Assembly (NCBI GenBank): GCA_021325555.1
Contig: JAJPGY010000013.1
Location: 62,001 to 126,000 of the forward strand
Direction of reading: 5' to 3'
Origin: Pseudomonadota bacterium
Lineage (GTDB): Bacteria > Cyanobacteriota > Vampirovibrionia > Obscuribacterales > Obscuribacteraceae
DNA length: 64,000 bases
Below the pieces are notes generated by a model, which searched no databases, was not told the DNA's origin, and saw only the letters and a program-made list of their open reading frames with translations. The position numbers and the translations under genes were made by a program. Below, in pieces: positions 53,152-62,105 of this stretch; the stretch's first letter is position 1, and each line of letters begins with the position of its first letter.

Positions 53152-54380
53152 GCGGCGGCGGGCGGCCGGAGCCGGCGGTGTCACACCGTATATGGTGGCA
53201 ACTGGTCGTGTTCGGGGCCGTCAGCGTGGCGGCTGTCTATGCCGGCATCCGCTTCGACGAGGAGATGTCCAGGTACCTGCCGGAAGGCAGCGTGCTGGCC
53301 TCGACTTTCAATGCGAAACCGAGCGGCTACAGCGCGCTCTACGAGGTCGCGCGCCGCGCCGGGCTGCGCTGCCGGCGCTGGGAGCTTCCCTACAGGCGCC
53401 TGAAGGAGGCCAGGGGTTTGCTCGTGGTAGCCGCGCCTGACGAGTCGCCGCAAGCGTTCGAAATCGACGAGCTGCTCTCCTGGGTGGAAGCCGGCAACAA
53501 GCTCGTCTATCTGGACGGCTTCTCCTCCACCTACGGGCGGGCTATCCTGCACAAGCTGCGCCTGGATGCTCACGAGATGAAGCCCGTCTCCGACGAGGAG
53601 GTCGACACGGACGGCAGCAGGCCCGAGTTCGCGCATGCGCCCGCGCTCTACGTGACAACTGATGCCCGGCTGGATGGCGGCACCACCCTGGTCGCCGACG
53701 CCTTCGGCGCCCTTTTCACCTCGGTCAAGCACGGGAAAGGGGAGGTCGTGGTGGGGTCGGTTCCCGACCTCGGCGCCAATCGTCATCTGGTGACGTCCCC
53801 GGACAAGCCTTCGCACTGGTCGAATTTTCAGTTTCTCGTCAATCTGATAAGCACCGCCGACGGTGACATCCTTTTTGACGAGAAGTGCCACGGACACCTG
53901 CAATCCAGGAATGTTTTCATCTACCTGGGGCGCGGGCCCTTCGGGCTGGTCTTCTTGCAGGCGCTGGCCATCCTGGCAGCGGCCATCGCCGGCTCCTGCC
54001 AGCGGTTCGGCTCCGTCCAGGCGGTCCCGGTCACCAGGCAGATTTCCGCCCTCGAGTTCGTAAGCGGCCTGGCCAACGCTTTCCGCCGCGCCAGGGCGGC
54101 CGACCTGGCCTGGGAGATCCTCAACCATGCCTTCCGGGCCCGCCTCTGCAAGGCGCTCGGCGTTTCCCCTCAGGGGGGTAACGAAAAGCTGGTCGACTCC
54201 TGGGCCCGGGCGACCGGGCGACCGGGCACGGAGCTCGCCGAGCTGCTTTCCCGGTCCGAGGCGGCGCTGGCCGCCGGGCATCTTGAGGAGAGCGAGCTGG
54301 TAAGACTTGTGCAGGCCTGCGATAAGATATCACAACAGTCGCGTGAGCTGTTGGCAAGCGGCAGAGGATGGCGGCCCTGA
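53148..54380 (+). CDS. DUF4350-like protein
   Basis: 410 residues. An N-terminal membrane helix (WQLVVFGAVSVAAVYAGI) is followed by the DUF4350-type module (SGYSALYEVARRAGLRCRRWELPY; LLVVAAPDESPQAFEIDELLSWVEAGNKLVYLD), a second helix near 265-285 (LVFLQALAILAAAIAG), and a cytosolic helical C-terminus. ATG overlaps the previous stop by 4 nt (ATGA). Probably a membrane partner of the MoxR/DUF58 pair. Confidence 0.78.
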   Translation: MSGGGRPEPAVSHRIWWQLVVFGAVSVAAVYAGIRFDEEMSRYLPEGSVLASTFNAKPSGYSALYEVARRAGLRCRRWELPYRRLKEARGLLVVAAPDESPQAFEIDELLSWVEAGNKLVYLDGFSSTYGRAILHKLRLDAHEMKPVSDEEVDTDGSRPEFAHAPALYVTTDARLDGGTTLVADAFGALFTSVKHGKGEVVVGSVPDLGANRHLVTSPDKPSHWSNFQFLVNLISTADGDILFDEKCHGHLQSRNVFIYLGRGPFGLVFLQALAILAAAIAGSCQRFGSVQAVPVTRQISALEFVSGLANAFRRARAADLAWEILNHAFRARLCKALGVSPQGGNEKLVDSWARATGRPGTELAELLSRSEAALAAGHLEESELVRLVQACDKISQQSRELLASGRGWRP

Positions 54381-54384
54381 TCTT

Positions 54385-55332
54385 ATGCCACAACTGGTAA
54401 CAGAAGTCTTCAAGAGGCTGCGGGAATCGATCAACCAGGTGATCGTCGGGCAGGAGCAGGTCATCGACCAGCTGTTCATCGCGCTCCTGGCCGGCGGGCA
54501 CGTGCTTCTCGAGGGCGTGCCGGGAACGGCGAAGACGCTTCTGGTGAAGACGCTGGCGGCGCTGGTGGGCACCGAGTTCGGGCGGATCCAGCTGACGCCT
54601 GACATGCTGCCCTCGGACATTCTCGGCAACAGCGTCTACGATCTCAACACGAAAACCTTCAGCTTGAAGAAGGGTCCGATCTTCACCAGCCTGCTGCTGG
54701 CCGACGAGATCAATCGCACGCCGCCCAAGACACAGTCGGCGCTGCTGGAGGCCATGGAGGAGCGGCAGGTCACCCTGGACGGAAAGACGGAGAAGCTTCC
54801 CGAGCTGTTCATGGTGGTAGCCACTCAGAACCCGATCGAGTTCGAGGGGACATACCCGCTGCCCGAGGCGCAGCTGGACCGCTTCATGCTGAAAATTCTC
54901 ATCACCTACCCGAGCGAAGATTCCGAAAAGCGCATGCTGCACAACTGGCAGGACGGGCTCTACGACAGGCAAAGCCACGCTCTTGCGCCGGTCGCCACCC
55001 GGTCCGAGATCCTGTCCTGCCGGCAGGAGTTGAGACAGATACGGGTCGAGCAGAGCCTCTTCGACTATCTGACCGAGCTCGTCCAGAAATCGCGCCGGCT
55101 ATCCGACCTGCAACTGGGCGCCAGCCCGCGGGCGGGACTTTACTGGCTGGCGGCCGCCAAGGCGCATGCGGCCATCGAGGGCAGGGACTTCGTGACCCCG
55201 GACAACATCAAGTTCGTAGCGCAACCGGTATTGAGACACCGCCTGATCCTAACGCCGGAGGCGGAGCTGGACGGGGTGACGATTGCCCAGCTCATAACCA
55301 ACCTGCTTTCGCAGGTGGCCGTGCCCAGATGA
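54385..55332 (+). CDS. MoxR-family AAA+ ATPase
   Basis: 315 residues from ATG 54385. Walker A GVPGTAKT (44-51), Walker B LLLADEIN (103-110), sensor 1 VVATQNPIEFEGTYPLPEAQLDRF, and the lid region GASPRAGLYWLAAAKAHA are all canonical MoxR. MoxR ATPases act as chaperones that activate or insert metal centres into partner proteins, usually VWA/DUF58-type. It follows DUF4350 by 4 bp and precedes DUF58 by 7 bp. Confidence 0.93.
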   Translation: MPQLVTEVFKRLRESINQVIVGQEQVIDQLFIALLAGGHVLLEGVPGTAKTLLVKTLAALVGTEFGRIQLTPDMLPSDILGNSVYDLNTKTFSLKKGPIFTSLLLADEINRTPPKTQSALLEAMEERQVTLDGKTEKLPELFMVVATQNPIEFEGTYPLPEAQLDRFMLKILITYPSEDSEKRMLHNWQDGLYDRQSHALAPVATRSEILSCRQELRQIRVEQSLFDYLTELVQKSRRLSDLQLGASPRAGLYWLAAAKAHAAIEGRDFVTPDNIKFVAQPVLRHRLILTPEAELDGVTIAQLITNLLSQVAVPR

Positions 55333-55339
55333 GCCGAGC

Positions 55340-56644
55340 ATGGTGGCCAGCAGATTACTTTACGTTCTCCTGGCACTGGCGATGGTGCCCTTTGTCGCCT
55401 CCTTCTGGTGGCCGGCCGGCCGCACGACCGGGCTGGTCTATGATGGCGCCCTGGCAATCCTCCTCATCACCGATTATCTGCTGACCCCCCGCCCCAACCT
55501 GATTACGGCCCTGCGCGCGGTGCAGGATCGCCTTTCGATCGGCCGAGCCAACGACGTGAAGATCTCGGTTTTCAACCAGGGCGCCACCGGGCTCACCTGC
55601 GCGCTGCGGGACGATTATCCCGGGGGCATCGAGTGCAGCGCCGCCGAGTTCCGCTTCTTCCTGCCTGCAGGCAGCAAAGCGGAGCTGGAATACACGCTCC
55701 TGCCCCGGCAGCGCGGGCAATATCACCTGGGAGACATCAACATACGCTATCTGAGCTGGTTGCGCCTGTTCTGGCGGACGAGGAAAATTCCGGCGGCGGC
55801 CGAGGTCAAGGTCTTCAGCGATCTGCGAGCGCTCCGGGATCTGTCCATAAAGCTGAACTGCTCAACCGAGATAGGCGAGATGCACCTGAAGCGGCGGGGG
55901 CGCGGCACCGACTTTGCCTCCTTGCGGGAGTATACGGTCGGCGATGACGTTCGCAGCATCGACTGGAAGGCCACCGCTCGCCAGGACAGGCCGGTGGTGC
56001 GCATTTACGAGGCCGAGCAGGAGCAGAACATGCTGGTGCTGATCGATGCCGGGCGGATGATGGTCTCGGAGCTGGAAGGCCTGACCCGCTTCGATCACGC
56101 GCTCAACTCCGCGCTGGCGCTTGCCCTTGCCGGGCTGACCAGAAACGACCAGGTGGGGATGGGAATCTTTGCCGACAAGCCGCTCCTCTATCTCCCGCCG
56201 CGGCGCGGCAAGGTCCATTTAAAGCGCCTGATCGAAGCGGTCTGTGATGTGAAGCCGAGGATGGTCGAGCCCGATTACGTCGGCGTCCTCTCCTATTTCG
56301 CCGCCGCCCAGAAAGGGAGATCGCTTATGGTGGTGCTCACCGACCTCACCGACGCCGCCGGCTCGCAGACGCTTTTGACCGGGCTGGCAAGCCTGAGCCC
56401 GCGCCACCTGCCCTTTTGCGTAACGCTCAAGGATCGCCAGGTCGGCGAGAAAGCCGAAGGGGTCTCCAGCTCGATCGATCGGATCTACCAGCGCGCCGTG
56501 GCGACCGATCTTACCGCCCAGCGCGAGCTGGCATTGTCCGTCCTCACCCGGCGCGGCTGCCTGGTTCTCGACTGCCCGCCTCAGGACCTGTCCGGCAAGC
56601 TTGTCGAGCGCTACCTGGAGATAAAAGCTCGCGGCCGGCTCTGA
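55340..56644 (+). CDS. DUF58 protein
   Basis: 434 residues. Two N-terminal hydrophobic segments (LLYVLLALAMVPFVASFWW; GALAILLITDYLL) and the diagnostic DUF58 stretch RGTDFASLREYTVGDDVRSIDWKATARQ, followed by a von Willebrand A-like fold (MLVLIDAGRMM with a partial metal site, and SLMVVLTDLTD). DUF58 proteins partner with MoxR. Last gene of the operon. ATG start next to GTG. Confidence 0.9.
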   Translation: MVASRLLYVLLALAMVPFVASFWWPAGRTTGLVYDGALAILLITDYLLTPRPNLITALRAVQDRLSIGRANDVKISVFNQGATGLTCALRDDYPGGIECSAAEFRFFLPAGSKAELEYTLLPRQRGQYHLGDINIRYLSWLRLFWRTRKIPAAAEVKVFSDLRALRDLSIKLNCSTEIGEMHLKRRGRGTDFASLREYTVGDDVRSIDWKATARQDRPVVRIYEAEQEQNMLVLIDAGRMMVSELEGLTRFDHALNSALALALAGLTRNDQVGMGIFADKPLLYLPPRRGKVHLKRLIEAVCDVKPRMVEPDYVGVLSYFAAAQKGRSLMVVLTDLTDAAGSQTLLTGLASLSPRHLPFCVTLKDRQVGEKAEGVSSSIDRIYQRAVATDLTAQRELALSVLTRRGCLVLDCPPQDLSGKLVERYLEIKARGRL

Positions 56645-56844
56645 CAGGCAACCTCAGGCGGGGCAGCCCGCAAGACGCCCCACGAGAAAGTCATCGCTCG
56701 CTCGATCATCGCCGTCAGGCTGTCGGCATTGAAGCCCGGCCTGTCCGGTTTCGCGGCCCACGTCTGCATTGTGAGCCGTGCTCGCGCCGGCGAGTCGGAT
56801 GATTCTCTGACATCGCGTCCGCCTTCGTGACAGGCGGCGATCAC
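56645..56844. other. Intergenic region after the DUF58 operon
   Basis: 200 bp between convergent genes. It contains several TGACA/TGTCA words (CTCTGACATCGC at 56802-56813 and GTGACAGGCGGCGATC at 56827-56842) that recall parts of the 4.3-4.6 kb repeat units, but I could not align a full unit. No gene is supported. Confidence 0.35.
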
Positions 56845-57594
56845 TTACCGGCGCGGACGCACCGGATAATACCAGTTGCCCCGCGCGTCCTGCAGCATTG
56901 TCCGCCCGGCATTCAGCACCGCCTGCTCGTTGAGCTGGTCGAACTCCTGCTGGCTGCTCGGCTTGACCGGCAGGGCCTCCCAGCGGGACCCGTCCGGGTA
57001 GCTGACCTGGACATATTGCTGGCGGTCGCCCTGCCGCTCCCCGGTACCACCGGCAGGCTGCACATGCGGTCTTACGCCCCCGATCACCGAGCCGGAAGGA
57101 AGCGGCGGGATCTCGAGCCCCAGGTCCTGGCTGCCGTCCGCGTTTTGAGGATAGGTCGGCACATCGGCTGCGGGATCCTCGACGCTCAAACGGGCGTACG
57201 AATGTGACTCGCCGTTGTGCATGCCGGCAAGAGCGTGCTCGCGGTCGTACTCCTGCGAGGTCAAGACATTCTCGCCTTCCTGCTGCAGGCGAAGCCCGCC
57301 ACGGTTGCCGTCCAGCGTGATGCGGTTGGAGTCCCACGCCGCTCCCAGCTCCACCTCGGGCAGCTTGTAACCGTTCTGCTTGTCGAACCTGCCGGCGCGG
57401 CCGATGTCCTCCTGGTTCATCTCCCGCCAGCGTTCCTTCACCTGGTTAAAGTCGGCGGCGCTCAGGTGCCCGGCATCGTAAAGCAGCATCTCGTGAATCT
57501 TCTCTTGCGCCTGTGCAGAATCGGTGGACGTGCGCAGGACATTCTCGAGCTGCTGCGCCCTGCCCTCCAGATTGCGGTCGTCCAGCTTCCCCAC
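56845..57594 (-). CDS. Hypothetical soluble protein
   Basis: 249 residues from GTG 57594 (GAGG eight bases upstream). The N-terminal half is helical and charged (NLEGRAQQLENVLRTSTDSAQAQEKIHEMLL; FNQVKERWREMNQEDIGRAG). The middle looks beta-rich (AAWDSNRITLDGNRGGLRLQQEGENV) and the tail is Pro/Gln-rich with YVQVSYPDGSRWEAL. No signal peptide, membrane helix or known motif. It is divergent from the small secreted protein at 57695. Confidence 0.55.
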   Translation of the reverse strand: MGKLDDRNLEGRAQQLENVLRTSTDSAQAQEKIHEMLLYDAGHLSAADFNQVKERWREMNQEDIGRAGRFDKQNGYKLPEVELGAAWDSNRITLDGNRGGLRLQQEGENVLTSQEYDREHALAGMHNGESHSYARLSVEDPAADVPTYPQNADGSQDLGLEIPPLPSGSVIGGVRPHVQPAGGTGERQGDRQQYVQVSYPDGSRWEALPVKPSSQQEFDQLNEQAVLNAGRTMLQDARGNWYYPVRPRR

Positions 57595-57694
57595 GGCCCC
57601 ATCCTCAACGCCAGCCCTGCTAATACAATCTAATCATGGCCAGGGAAAATGTCCCTGGGGAATTCCACACTCTTACGGGGAGGGGTTTGTGGTC

Positions 57695-58162
57695 GTGAAA
57701 AAAAGGATCCATCGTCAAGCGGCGCTGCCGCTGGCAGTTGCCGCGTCTCTGCTTGCGGCGACCTCGCTCGCGGCGCCGGCTGGCCCCAGACCGGCAACCA
57801 GGACGGCGCCCCGCTGTCAGGGAAAGGACGAGCCGATCCGCGGCTATCCAATTCCCGGTCTTGCTCCCACCCCTGCGGAAAAGGAGGACCCGGCCTGGGA
57901 TGTTCCGGTCGTTCCGGTGCTGCCGGAGAAGCCGGGGGCGGTGCCGGCTGATGCCGCGAAGATCTGGGGCTTCGAGCTGAACAAGGGGATTCAGGGCGAG
58001 CTGCGCGTACACCCGCACTTCCGCCTCAAGTACTGTTTTTCCCGCCCGCTCGGTCGACCGGACGTTAACGGGCACGAGTATGTTTACCTGATCGATCCCT
58101 CCGATTACAGGACCCTGTTTGCCGTCAGGCCGGGCAAACCGGTCAGGCCGGGGCCGGATTAG
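57695..58162 (+). CDS. Small secreted protein
   Basis: 155 residues from GTG 57695, nine bases after GGGGAGGGG. Signal peptide (KRIHRQAALPLAVAASLLAATSLAAPA), then a Pro-rich mature part with a more ordered C-terminus (GELRVHPHFRLKYCFSRP; EYVYLIDPSDYRTLF). No family recognised. Probably periplasmic. It is convergent with the LuxR-type gene (17-bp gap). Confidence 0.6.
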   Translation: MKKRIHRQAALPLAVAASLLAATSLAAPAGPRPATRTAPRCQGKDEPIRGYPIPGLAPTPAEKEDPAWDVPVVPVLPEKPGAVPADAAKIWGFELNKGIQGELRVHPHFRLKYCFSRPLGRPDVNGHEYVYLIDPSDYRTLFAVRPGKPVRPGPD

Positions 58163-58179
58163 GGCAGGCGGCGCCGGGC

Positions 58180-59979
58180 TTAAACCAGATTGTTGTCGCA
58201 GGCGTACTTGACCAGCGCCGTGCGGCTTTTCAATTTCAGCTTCTTGCGGATGCGGGAGGCGTGCAGCTCGACCGTGGACTCGGTAAGGAAGAGCCTCTGG
58301 GCAATTTCGCGATTGGCCAGTCCGGAGGCGATCAGCTTGAGCACCTCGAGCTCGCGCACCGACAGTGGCGGCACGGCGCCGGCCGGCTTGTCCGGCTCGG
58401 CGGCTTCCTCCGGCGCCCGCGCCCGGCTGGCCAGGTCGAGCACATTCGTCAACTGTTGAGTGAGATTGCCGATCAAATTGATGTTGAAGAGCTGATCCTT
58501 GAGCTGTCCGAACGAGTGGGCGTGGCCGAGGGCAATGGCCACCTGATCGGCAACGGTCTCCATCAGGGTAAGCTCCTCGGCGGTCCATTGCCTCGGCTTG
58601 TCGTGCTGCACGACTATGATCAGCCCGTGGTGCTGCCCGTGGTGGCTTATCGGGCAGCCGGCCATGGCGGCGACACCGCCGTCCAGCAGCTGCCGCAAAT
58701 CAGCCTGGGACAGCTCCGGCGGTTTGGCCGCCTGAAGGAGATCGGCGAATCCGCCGCAGCGGCTCCTGAAACAGGAGACAGCGGAAGCAGGGAACTGGCT
58801 GGTCCTCCCCAGTCCGAGCGGCGAGATATCCGGCAGGGCAAATTCATGCGTCACCATCGGCGATGCCGGGCCCTCCGTGCGGACAATGAGCCCCCGACTG
58901 ACGCCGAGCGCGCGCCCGAGCGAATCGACGGCCAGCTGCAGGATGGCGTCCCTGTCCAGGGTCGAACTCACCGCGGTGGTGATGTGGTGCGCGATCCGCT
59001 CCCAGTAAAGCTGCTTCGACAGCTTCGCCACCAGCTCCTCTACCTTTGAGTTGGCGGCGTCGGGCTCCTCGCCGCCGGCGTGCAGTCCGGGGCTGCGGGG
59101 CACCAGGATGACGACGACGTTCCTCTCCAGATCACCGGACATAGAGGTAAGGCAGGAGTCGACGGTCGTCGTCCCGCCATCAGCCATGCTCAGAACCAGG
59201 CCGTCCAGCCGGGCGGCGCTCCTGGCAGACGCCAGCGACTCGACCGCTGTCTTGAAACGTCGCCCATCGGAATGCGGCATCAGATCGAGAAAGTTCAAGC
59301 CGGCAAGCTGGCGCTCGCGGTTGGACAGCATCGTCAAAGCGGCTCTGTTCGCCTGCTTGATGCGATCCGACTCAGCGCCCACCACCAGGATCGGCACCTG
59401 CAGCTCCCGGAATACCAGACTTTCCATCTCCCGCTCGCGTGTGGAGCGGGACTGGACGATGCCCGTGGCCAGCTCCTCGGCGATCGCCTCCCCCAGCTCC
59501 AGGAACTCATCCGAGAAGCCGCGAGTTTCCCGGCAGTGAGCCATCAGCAAGCAGCCAAGCAGCTGCCCCGGGTGGACCAGGGGGAAGCAGACCATCGACT
59601 GGCTGCCGCTGTCATTGACGAACTGGTCGAGCTCGGGCATGGCGCTCGGCTCGCCGCGGTCGGGGCGGATGTCCTTCAAGGGCAGCGGCTTGCCCTCCGC
59701 CAGGAGCTGCTGCCACTCCGAGTTGAGGCGCAGGTGGTAGCGCTTCGCCCCCAGGGGGGTGAGCGGCTCCCTGGCGAAGTCGGCCACCAGCTCCAGCTCC
59801 TGCGAGTCGGGGTTGACCAGAAGTGCCATGCAGCGGTCGAGCCCGAAATACCAGCCCAGGGCCTCCGTCAACTTGCCAAGCGCCAGCTGCTGATCCGAGC
59901 CGCGCCGGGCCAGATGTCCAACCTGTCGAAACAGCTTGAGCAATCCGGATCCGGTCAGATTTACTTGCATGCCTGTCAT
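58180..59979 (-). CDS. GAF-PAS-GAF LuxR-type transcription regulator
   Basis: 599 residues. A GAF-like N-terminus (about 30-180: ALGWYFGLDRCMALLVNPDSQ; SMVCFPLVHPGQLLGCLLMAH) is followed by a PAS-like domain (FRELQVPILVVGAESDRIKQANRAAL), a second GAF-like region (RIAHHITTAVSSTLDRDAIL ... GLIIVVQHDKPRQW) and a C-terminal LuxR helix-turn-helix (LSVRELEVLKLIASGLANREIAQRLFLTESTVELHASRIRKKLKL). No receiver domain, so it probably senses a small molecule or redox state directly. ATG start. Target genes unknown. Confidence 0.88.
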   Translation of the reverse strand: MTGMQVNLTGSGLLKLFRQVGHLARRGSDQQLALGKLTEALGWYFGLDRCMALLVNPDSQELELVADFAREPLTPLGAKRYHLRLNSEWQQLLAEGKPLPLKDIRPDRGEPSAMPELDQFVNDSGSQSMVCFPLVHPGQLLGCLLMAHCRETRGFSDEFLELGEAIAEELATGIVQSRSTREREMESLVFRELQVPILVVGAESDRIKQANRAALTMLSNRERQLAGLNFLDLMPHSDGRRFKTAVESLASARSAARLDGLVLSMADGGTTTVDSCLTSMSGDLERNVVVILVPRSPGLHAGGEEPDAANSKVEELVAKLSKQLYWERIAHHITTAVSSTLDRDAILQLAVDSLGRALGVSRGLIVRTEGPASPMVTHEFALPDISPLGLGRTSQFPASAVSCFRSRCGGFADLLQAAKPPELSQADLRQLLDGGVAAMAGCPISHHGQHHGLIIVVQHDKPRQWTAEELTLMETVADQVAIALGHAHSFGQLKDQLFNINLIGNLTQQLTNVLDLASRARAPEEAAEPDKPAGAVPPLSVRELEVLKLIASGLANREIAQRLFLTESTVELHASRIRKKLKLKSRTALVKYACDNNLV

Positions 59980-60540
59980 GGCTCAACGGGTCAGCCAAGG
60001 GTTTCCTTAACTGCCGCCTAAGGATAACCCCTTGATGACGGGTCGGAGGGATTCGTCTCCGCGAAGCTGACCCGGCACAAAACTCCCAACAGGTTATCGC
60101 TTCCGAGCAGAGCAGCTGCCTACCCTTTCTGTCTTACCACCGGTCAGCCGTTTGGGGAAACCCCCGATAAGGGGATTAGGCGATCTCCTTACCGGATCGC
60201 TCAACACAGGCGCCGCCGGCCCGGCGGCGAGGTCCCAGGAAACTCAGTCCATGCCCCCGTCGCCGGGCACGGCCGCCCGAGCGGCTCAAACCGCGCCTCT
60301 TTGCCCGGGCGATGCCGGCGCCCCCGAAATAACAGGTTACGAAAGCGTTACCATTATTTGGCACAATCCTGCCGTGCCCGGCCGGCGCCTGAAAGTGGCT
60401 GGATTAATCTTTCGCGGGCGATTGCCAAAAGCTTGATATCTTCACCAATCACTTGCCAGCCCAGGCTTTCAGGATCTCCCTCTTGTCAGCCGCTTGTTAT
60501 ACAATTAATATATCTTCATACTTTGACCCCGGGACTGTCC
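59980..60540. other. Gene-free region before the HEFVH gene
   Basis: 561 bp. It holds the promoter at 60483-60511 and some short self-complementary words (GGGG-AAA-CCCC near 60153, then CCCCGATAAGGGG). An open frame runs through the second half but its sequence has no gene-like features before the HEFVH start. Confidence 0.5.
60483..60511 (+). promoter_or_regulatory. Promoter of the HEFVH gene
   Basis: TTGTCA (60483-60488), 17 bp, TAATAT (60506-60511), with further AT-rich sequence after it. The start site would be about 20 bp before the ATG at 60541. Confidence 0.55.
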
Positions 60541-61089
60541 ATGGAATCCAATTCGAAACGCAATCTGAAACGTCAGTTCGGCAAACGCCTGGTAGAGACG
60601 GCCCTTAAGTCGCCGACCTTGGTGGCCGACCTGAGCCGCATCCGCCTCGAAGGGGTCAAGATCCGCCTGGTGGACGGGCCGTGCCGGGCCTATTACGACC
60701 GCAAGAAGCGGACGATCTACATCGGCCGCTGGTGCCCGCGCAACTACAAGCTGATCAGCATCGCCCACGAGTTTGTGCACGCGCTGGTCAAGCCGACGGT
60801 CGACCCGGTGCCCGGCAAAACCGGCCGGTCCGAGTTCATCAATCGCTGCCTGGACGAGGAGACTGAGGCTATCGTCCACGAGATCGAGATCGTCCGCGAG
60901 CTTATAAAGGCCGGTGTAAAGGTGGATCCCAAAGAGCTGGAGTGGCTGAACCGCTACAAACGGGGCGGCCGCAAGGCGGTCCGCAAGGCGCTGGAGAAGA
61001 CCATCACCTCCACCACCGGCGAAGACTACCCCGAGTATTACGGCAGCTGGTACGACGAGATGGTGCCGCCGGCAAAGCGGAAGCCGTAA
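60541..61089 (+). CDS. Small HExxH-motif protein
   Basis: 182 residues. HEFVH at about 76-80 (LISIAHEFVHALVKP) and an acidic helix DEETEAIVHEIEIVREL at about 105-121 could supply a zinc site with a Glu ligand, as in minimal gluzincins. The N-terminus is basic, and there is no signal peptide. The C-terminus contains YPEYYGSWYDEMVPP. ATG chosen because a good promoter lies just upstream and upstream frame sequence is unconvincing. Protease activity is inferred from the motif only. Confidence 0.7.
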   Translation: MESNSKRNLKRQFGKRLVETALKSPTLVADLSRIRLEGVKIRLVDGPCRAYYDRKKRTIYIGRWCPRNYKLISIAHEFVHALVKPTVDPVPGKTGRSEFINRCLDEETEAIVHEIEIVRELIKAGVKVDPKELEWLNRYKRGGRKAVRKALEKTITSTTGEDYPEYYGSWYDEMVPPAKRKP

Positions 61090-61116
61090 GGCGGGCTTCC
61101 GGCCGGTAAACCTCTT

Positions 61117-62004
61117 TCATTCGATGTAAGCGAACGGGGCGTGCTCGTGCTCGTCGACGGAGAAAGGCTCCGAGGTCAGCGGTCGGGCATCGGGGACCAT
61201 CATGCGGATCTGCTCGGCGACGAACTTCGCGTCGCTGACGCGGGCGTGCAGGTGGATTGTCTGGAAGTCGATCTTCACGGTCGAGCCGTCGGCGGCCGTC
61301 ACCGAACGGTTGCGTATCAGGCTCTGCGCCTGGGCGAGGATCTGTTTCACATCGCTTATGATGGCCTTGTTGTGCGTGTGCGGCAGCAGGTTGCCGTTGT
61401 TGTCGTAGGTGCGGTCTACCCAGGCCTCGCCGGCCACCCGGATGCCGGCCTTGTCGCCTGCCGCCAGGAGATTGGGCCCGGCCGGCCCGATGAGGACCAG
61501 CCAGCGATCGAACTCGGCGATCGCCCTGGCCACGGTGGCTGCTACCCGCTGGTCGTGAAACATCTGCCGGTAGAGAAAGCCGTGCGGCCGGACCTGGGTA
61601 AGCTCGAACCCGAAGGTCCTGGCCAGGCCGGCCAGCGCCCCGAGCTGGTACAAAACGGACGCGCGCAGCTCATTGGCCGGCAGGTGCAGCTCCCGGCGCC
61701 CGAAACCGGCCACGTCCGGATAGCCCACGTGCGCGCCCACGGAAAGCCCGTAGTAACGCGCCTCCTCGAGGGCCTCCTCCATCAGGACCGGATCACCGGC
61801 GTGGGCGCCACAGGCGATGTTGGCGGAGGTGACATACGGCAGCATCTCCGACTCGCCGGCGATGCGGTAGTGCCCGTAGCCCTCGCCGATGTTGGTGTTG
61901 ATGTCTATGCTGCCCTGGACATAGATCTTCGCCGATCCGGCGACCGTCGGCGCCGGCGCCACCTCACGCTGACCGCGTGGCCGCTGTAGTCTTGTGCGTC
62001 GCAT
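61117..62004 (-). CDS. pxpA: LamB/YcsF family protein (5-oxoprolinase subunit A-like)
   Basis: 295 residues. SIDINTNIGEGYGHYRI, YVTSANIACGAHAGDPVLMEEAL and SVGAHVGYPDVAGFGRRELHLPANELRASVLYQLGALAGLA are the family signature; RPHGFLYRQM and AGEAWVDRTYDNNGNLLPHTHNKAII follow. PxpA works with PxpB and PxpC to hydrolyse 5-oxoproline with ATP. Neither partner gene is in the window. Length is a little above the usual 250, from a 25-residue polar N-terminus. ATG start; divergent from the TPR/Pro-Lys gene. Confidence 0.9.
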   Translation of the reverse strand: MRRTRLQRPRGQREVAPAPTVAGSAKIYVQGSIDINTNIGEGYGHYRIAGESEMLPYVTSANIACGAHAGDPVLMEEALEEARYYGLSVGAHVGYPDVAGFGRRELHLPANELRASVLYQLGALAGLARTFGFELTQVRPHGFLYRQMFHDQRVAATVARAIAEFDRWLVLIGPAGPNLLAAGDKAGIRVAGEAWVDRTYDNNGNLLPHTHNKAIISDVKQILAQAQSLIRNRSVTAADGSTVKIDFQTIHLHARVSDAKFVAEQIRMMVPDARPLTSEPFSVDEHEHAPFAYIE

Positions 62005-62105
62005 AACCTTACCTTCAAACGGACAGGCAAGATTCTACCAGGATTTTCCCTCTTTCCAGGGGCGCCGCCTGAACATAAAATGGGGGAAGAGGTTGTTTTG
62101 ATGTA

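Noticed and set aside
56802..56842. Another copy of the ~79-bp repeat
   Set aside because: Only scattered words (TCTGACATCGC, GGCGGCGATC) match; I could not align a full unit by eye.
60179..60203. A further repeat copy with GGCGATCTCC and GGATC
   Set aside because: It matches part of unit 2 only (10 plus 5 bases), without the TGTCAGA palindrome; chance or a decayed copy cannot be told apart.
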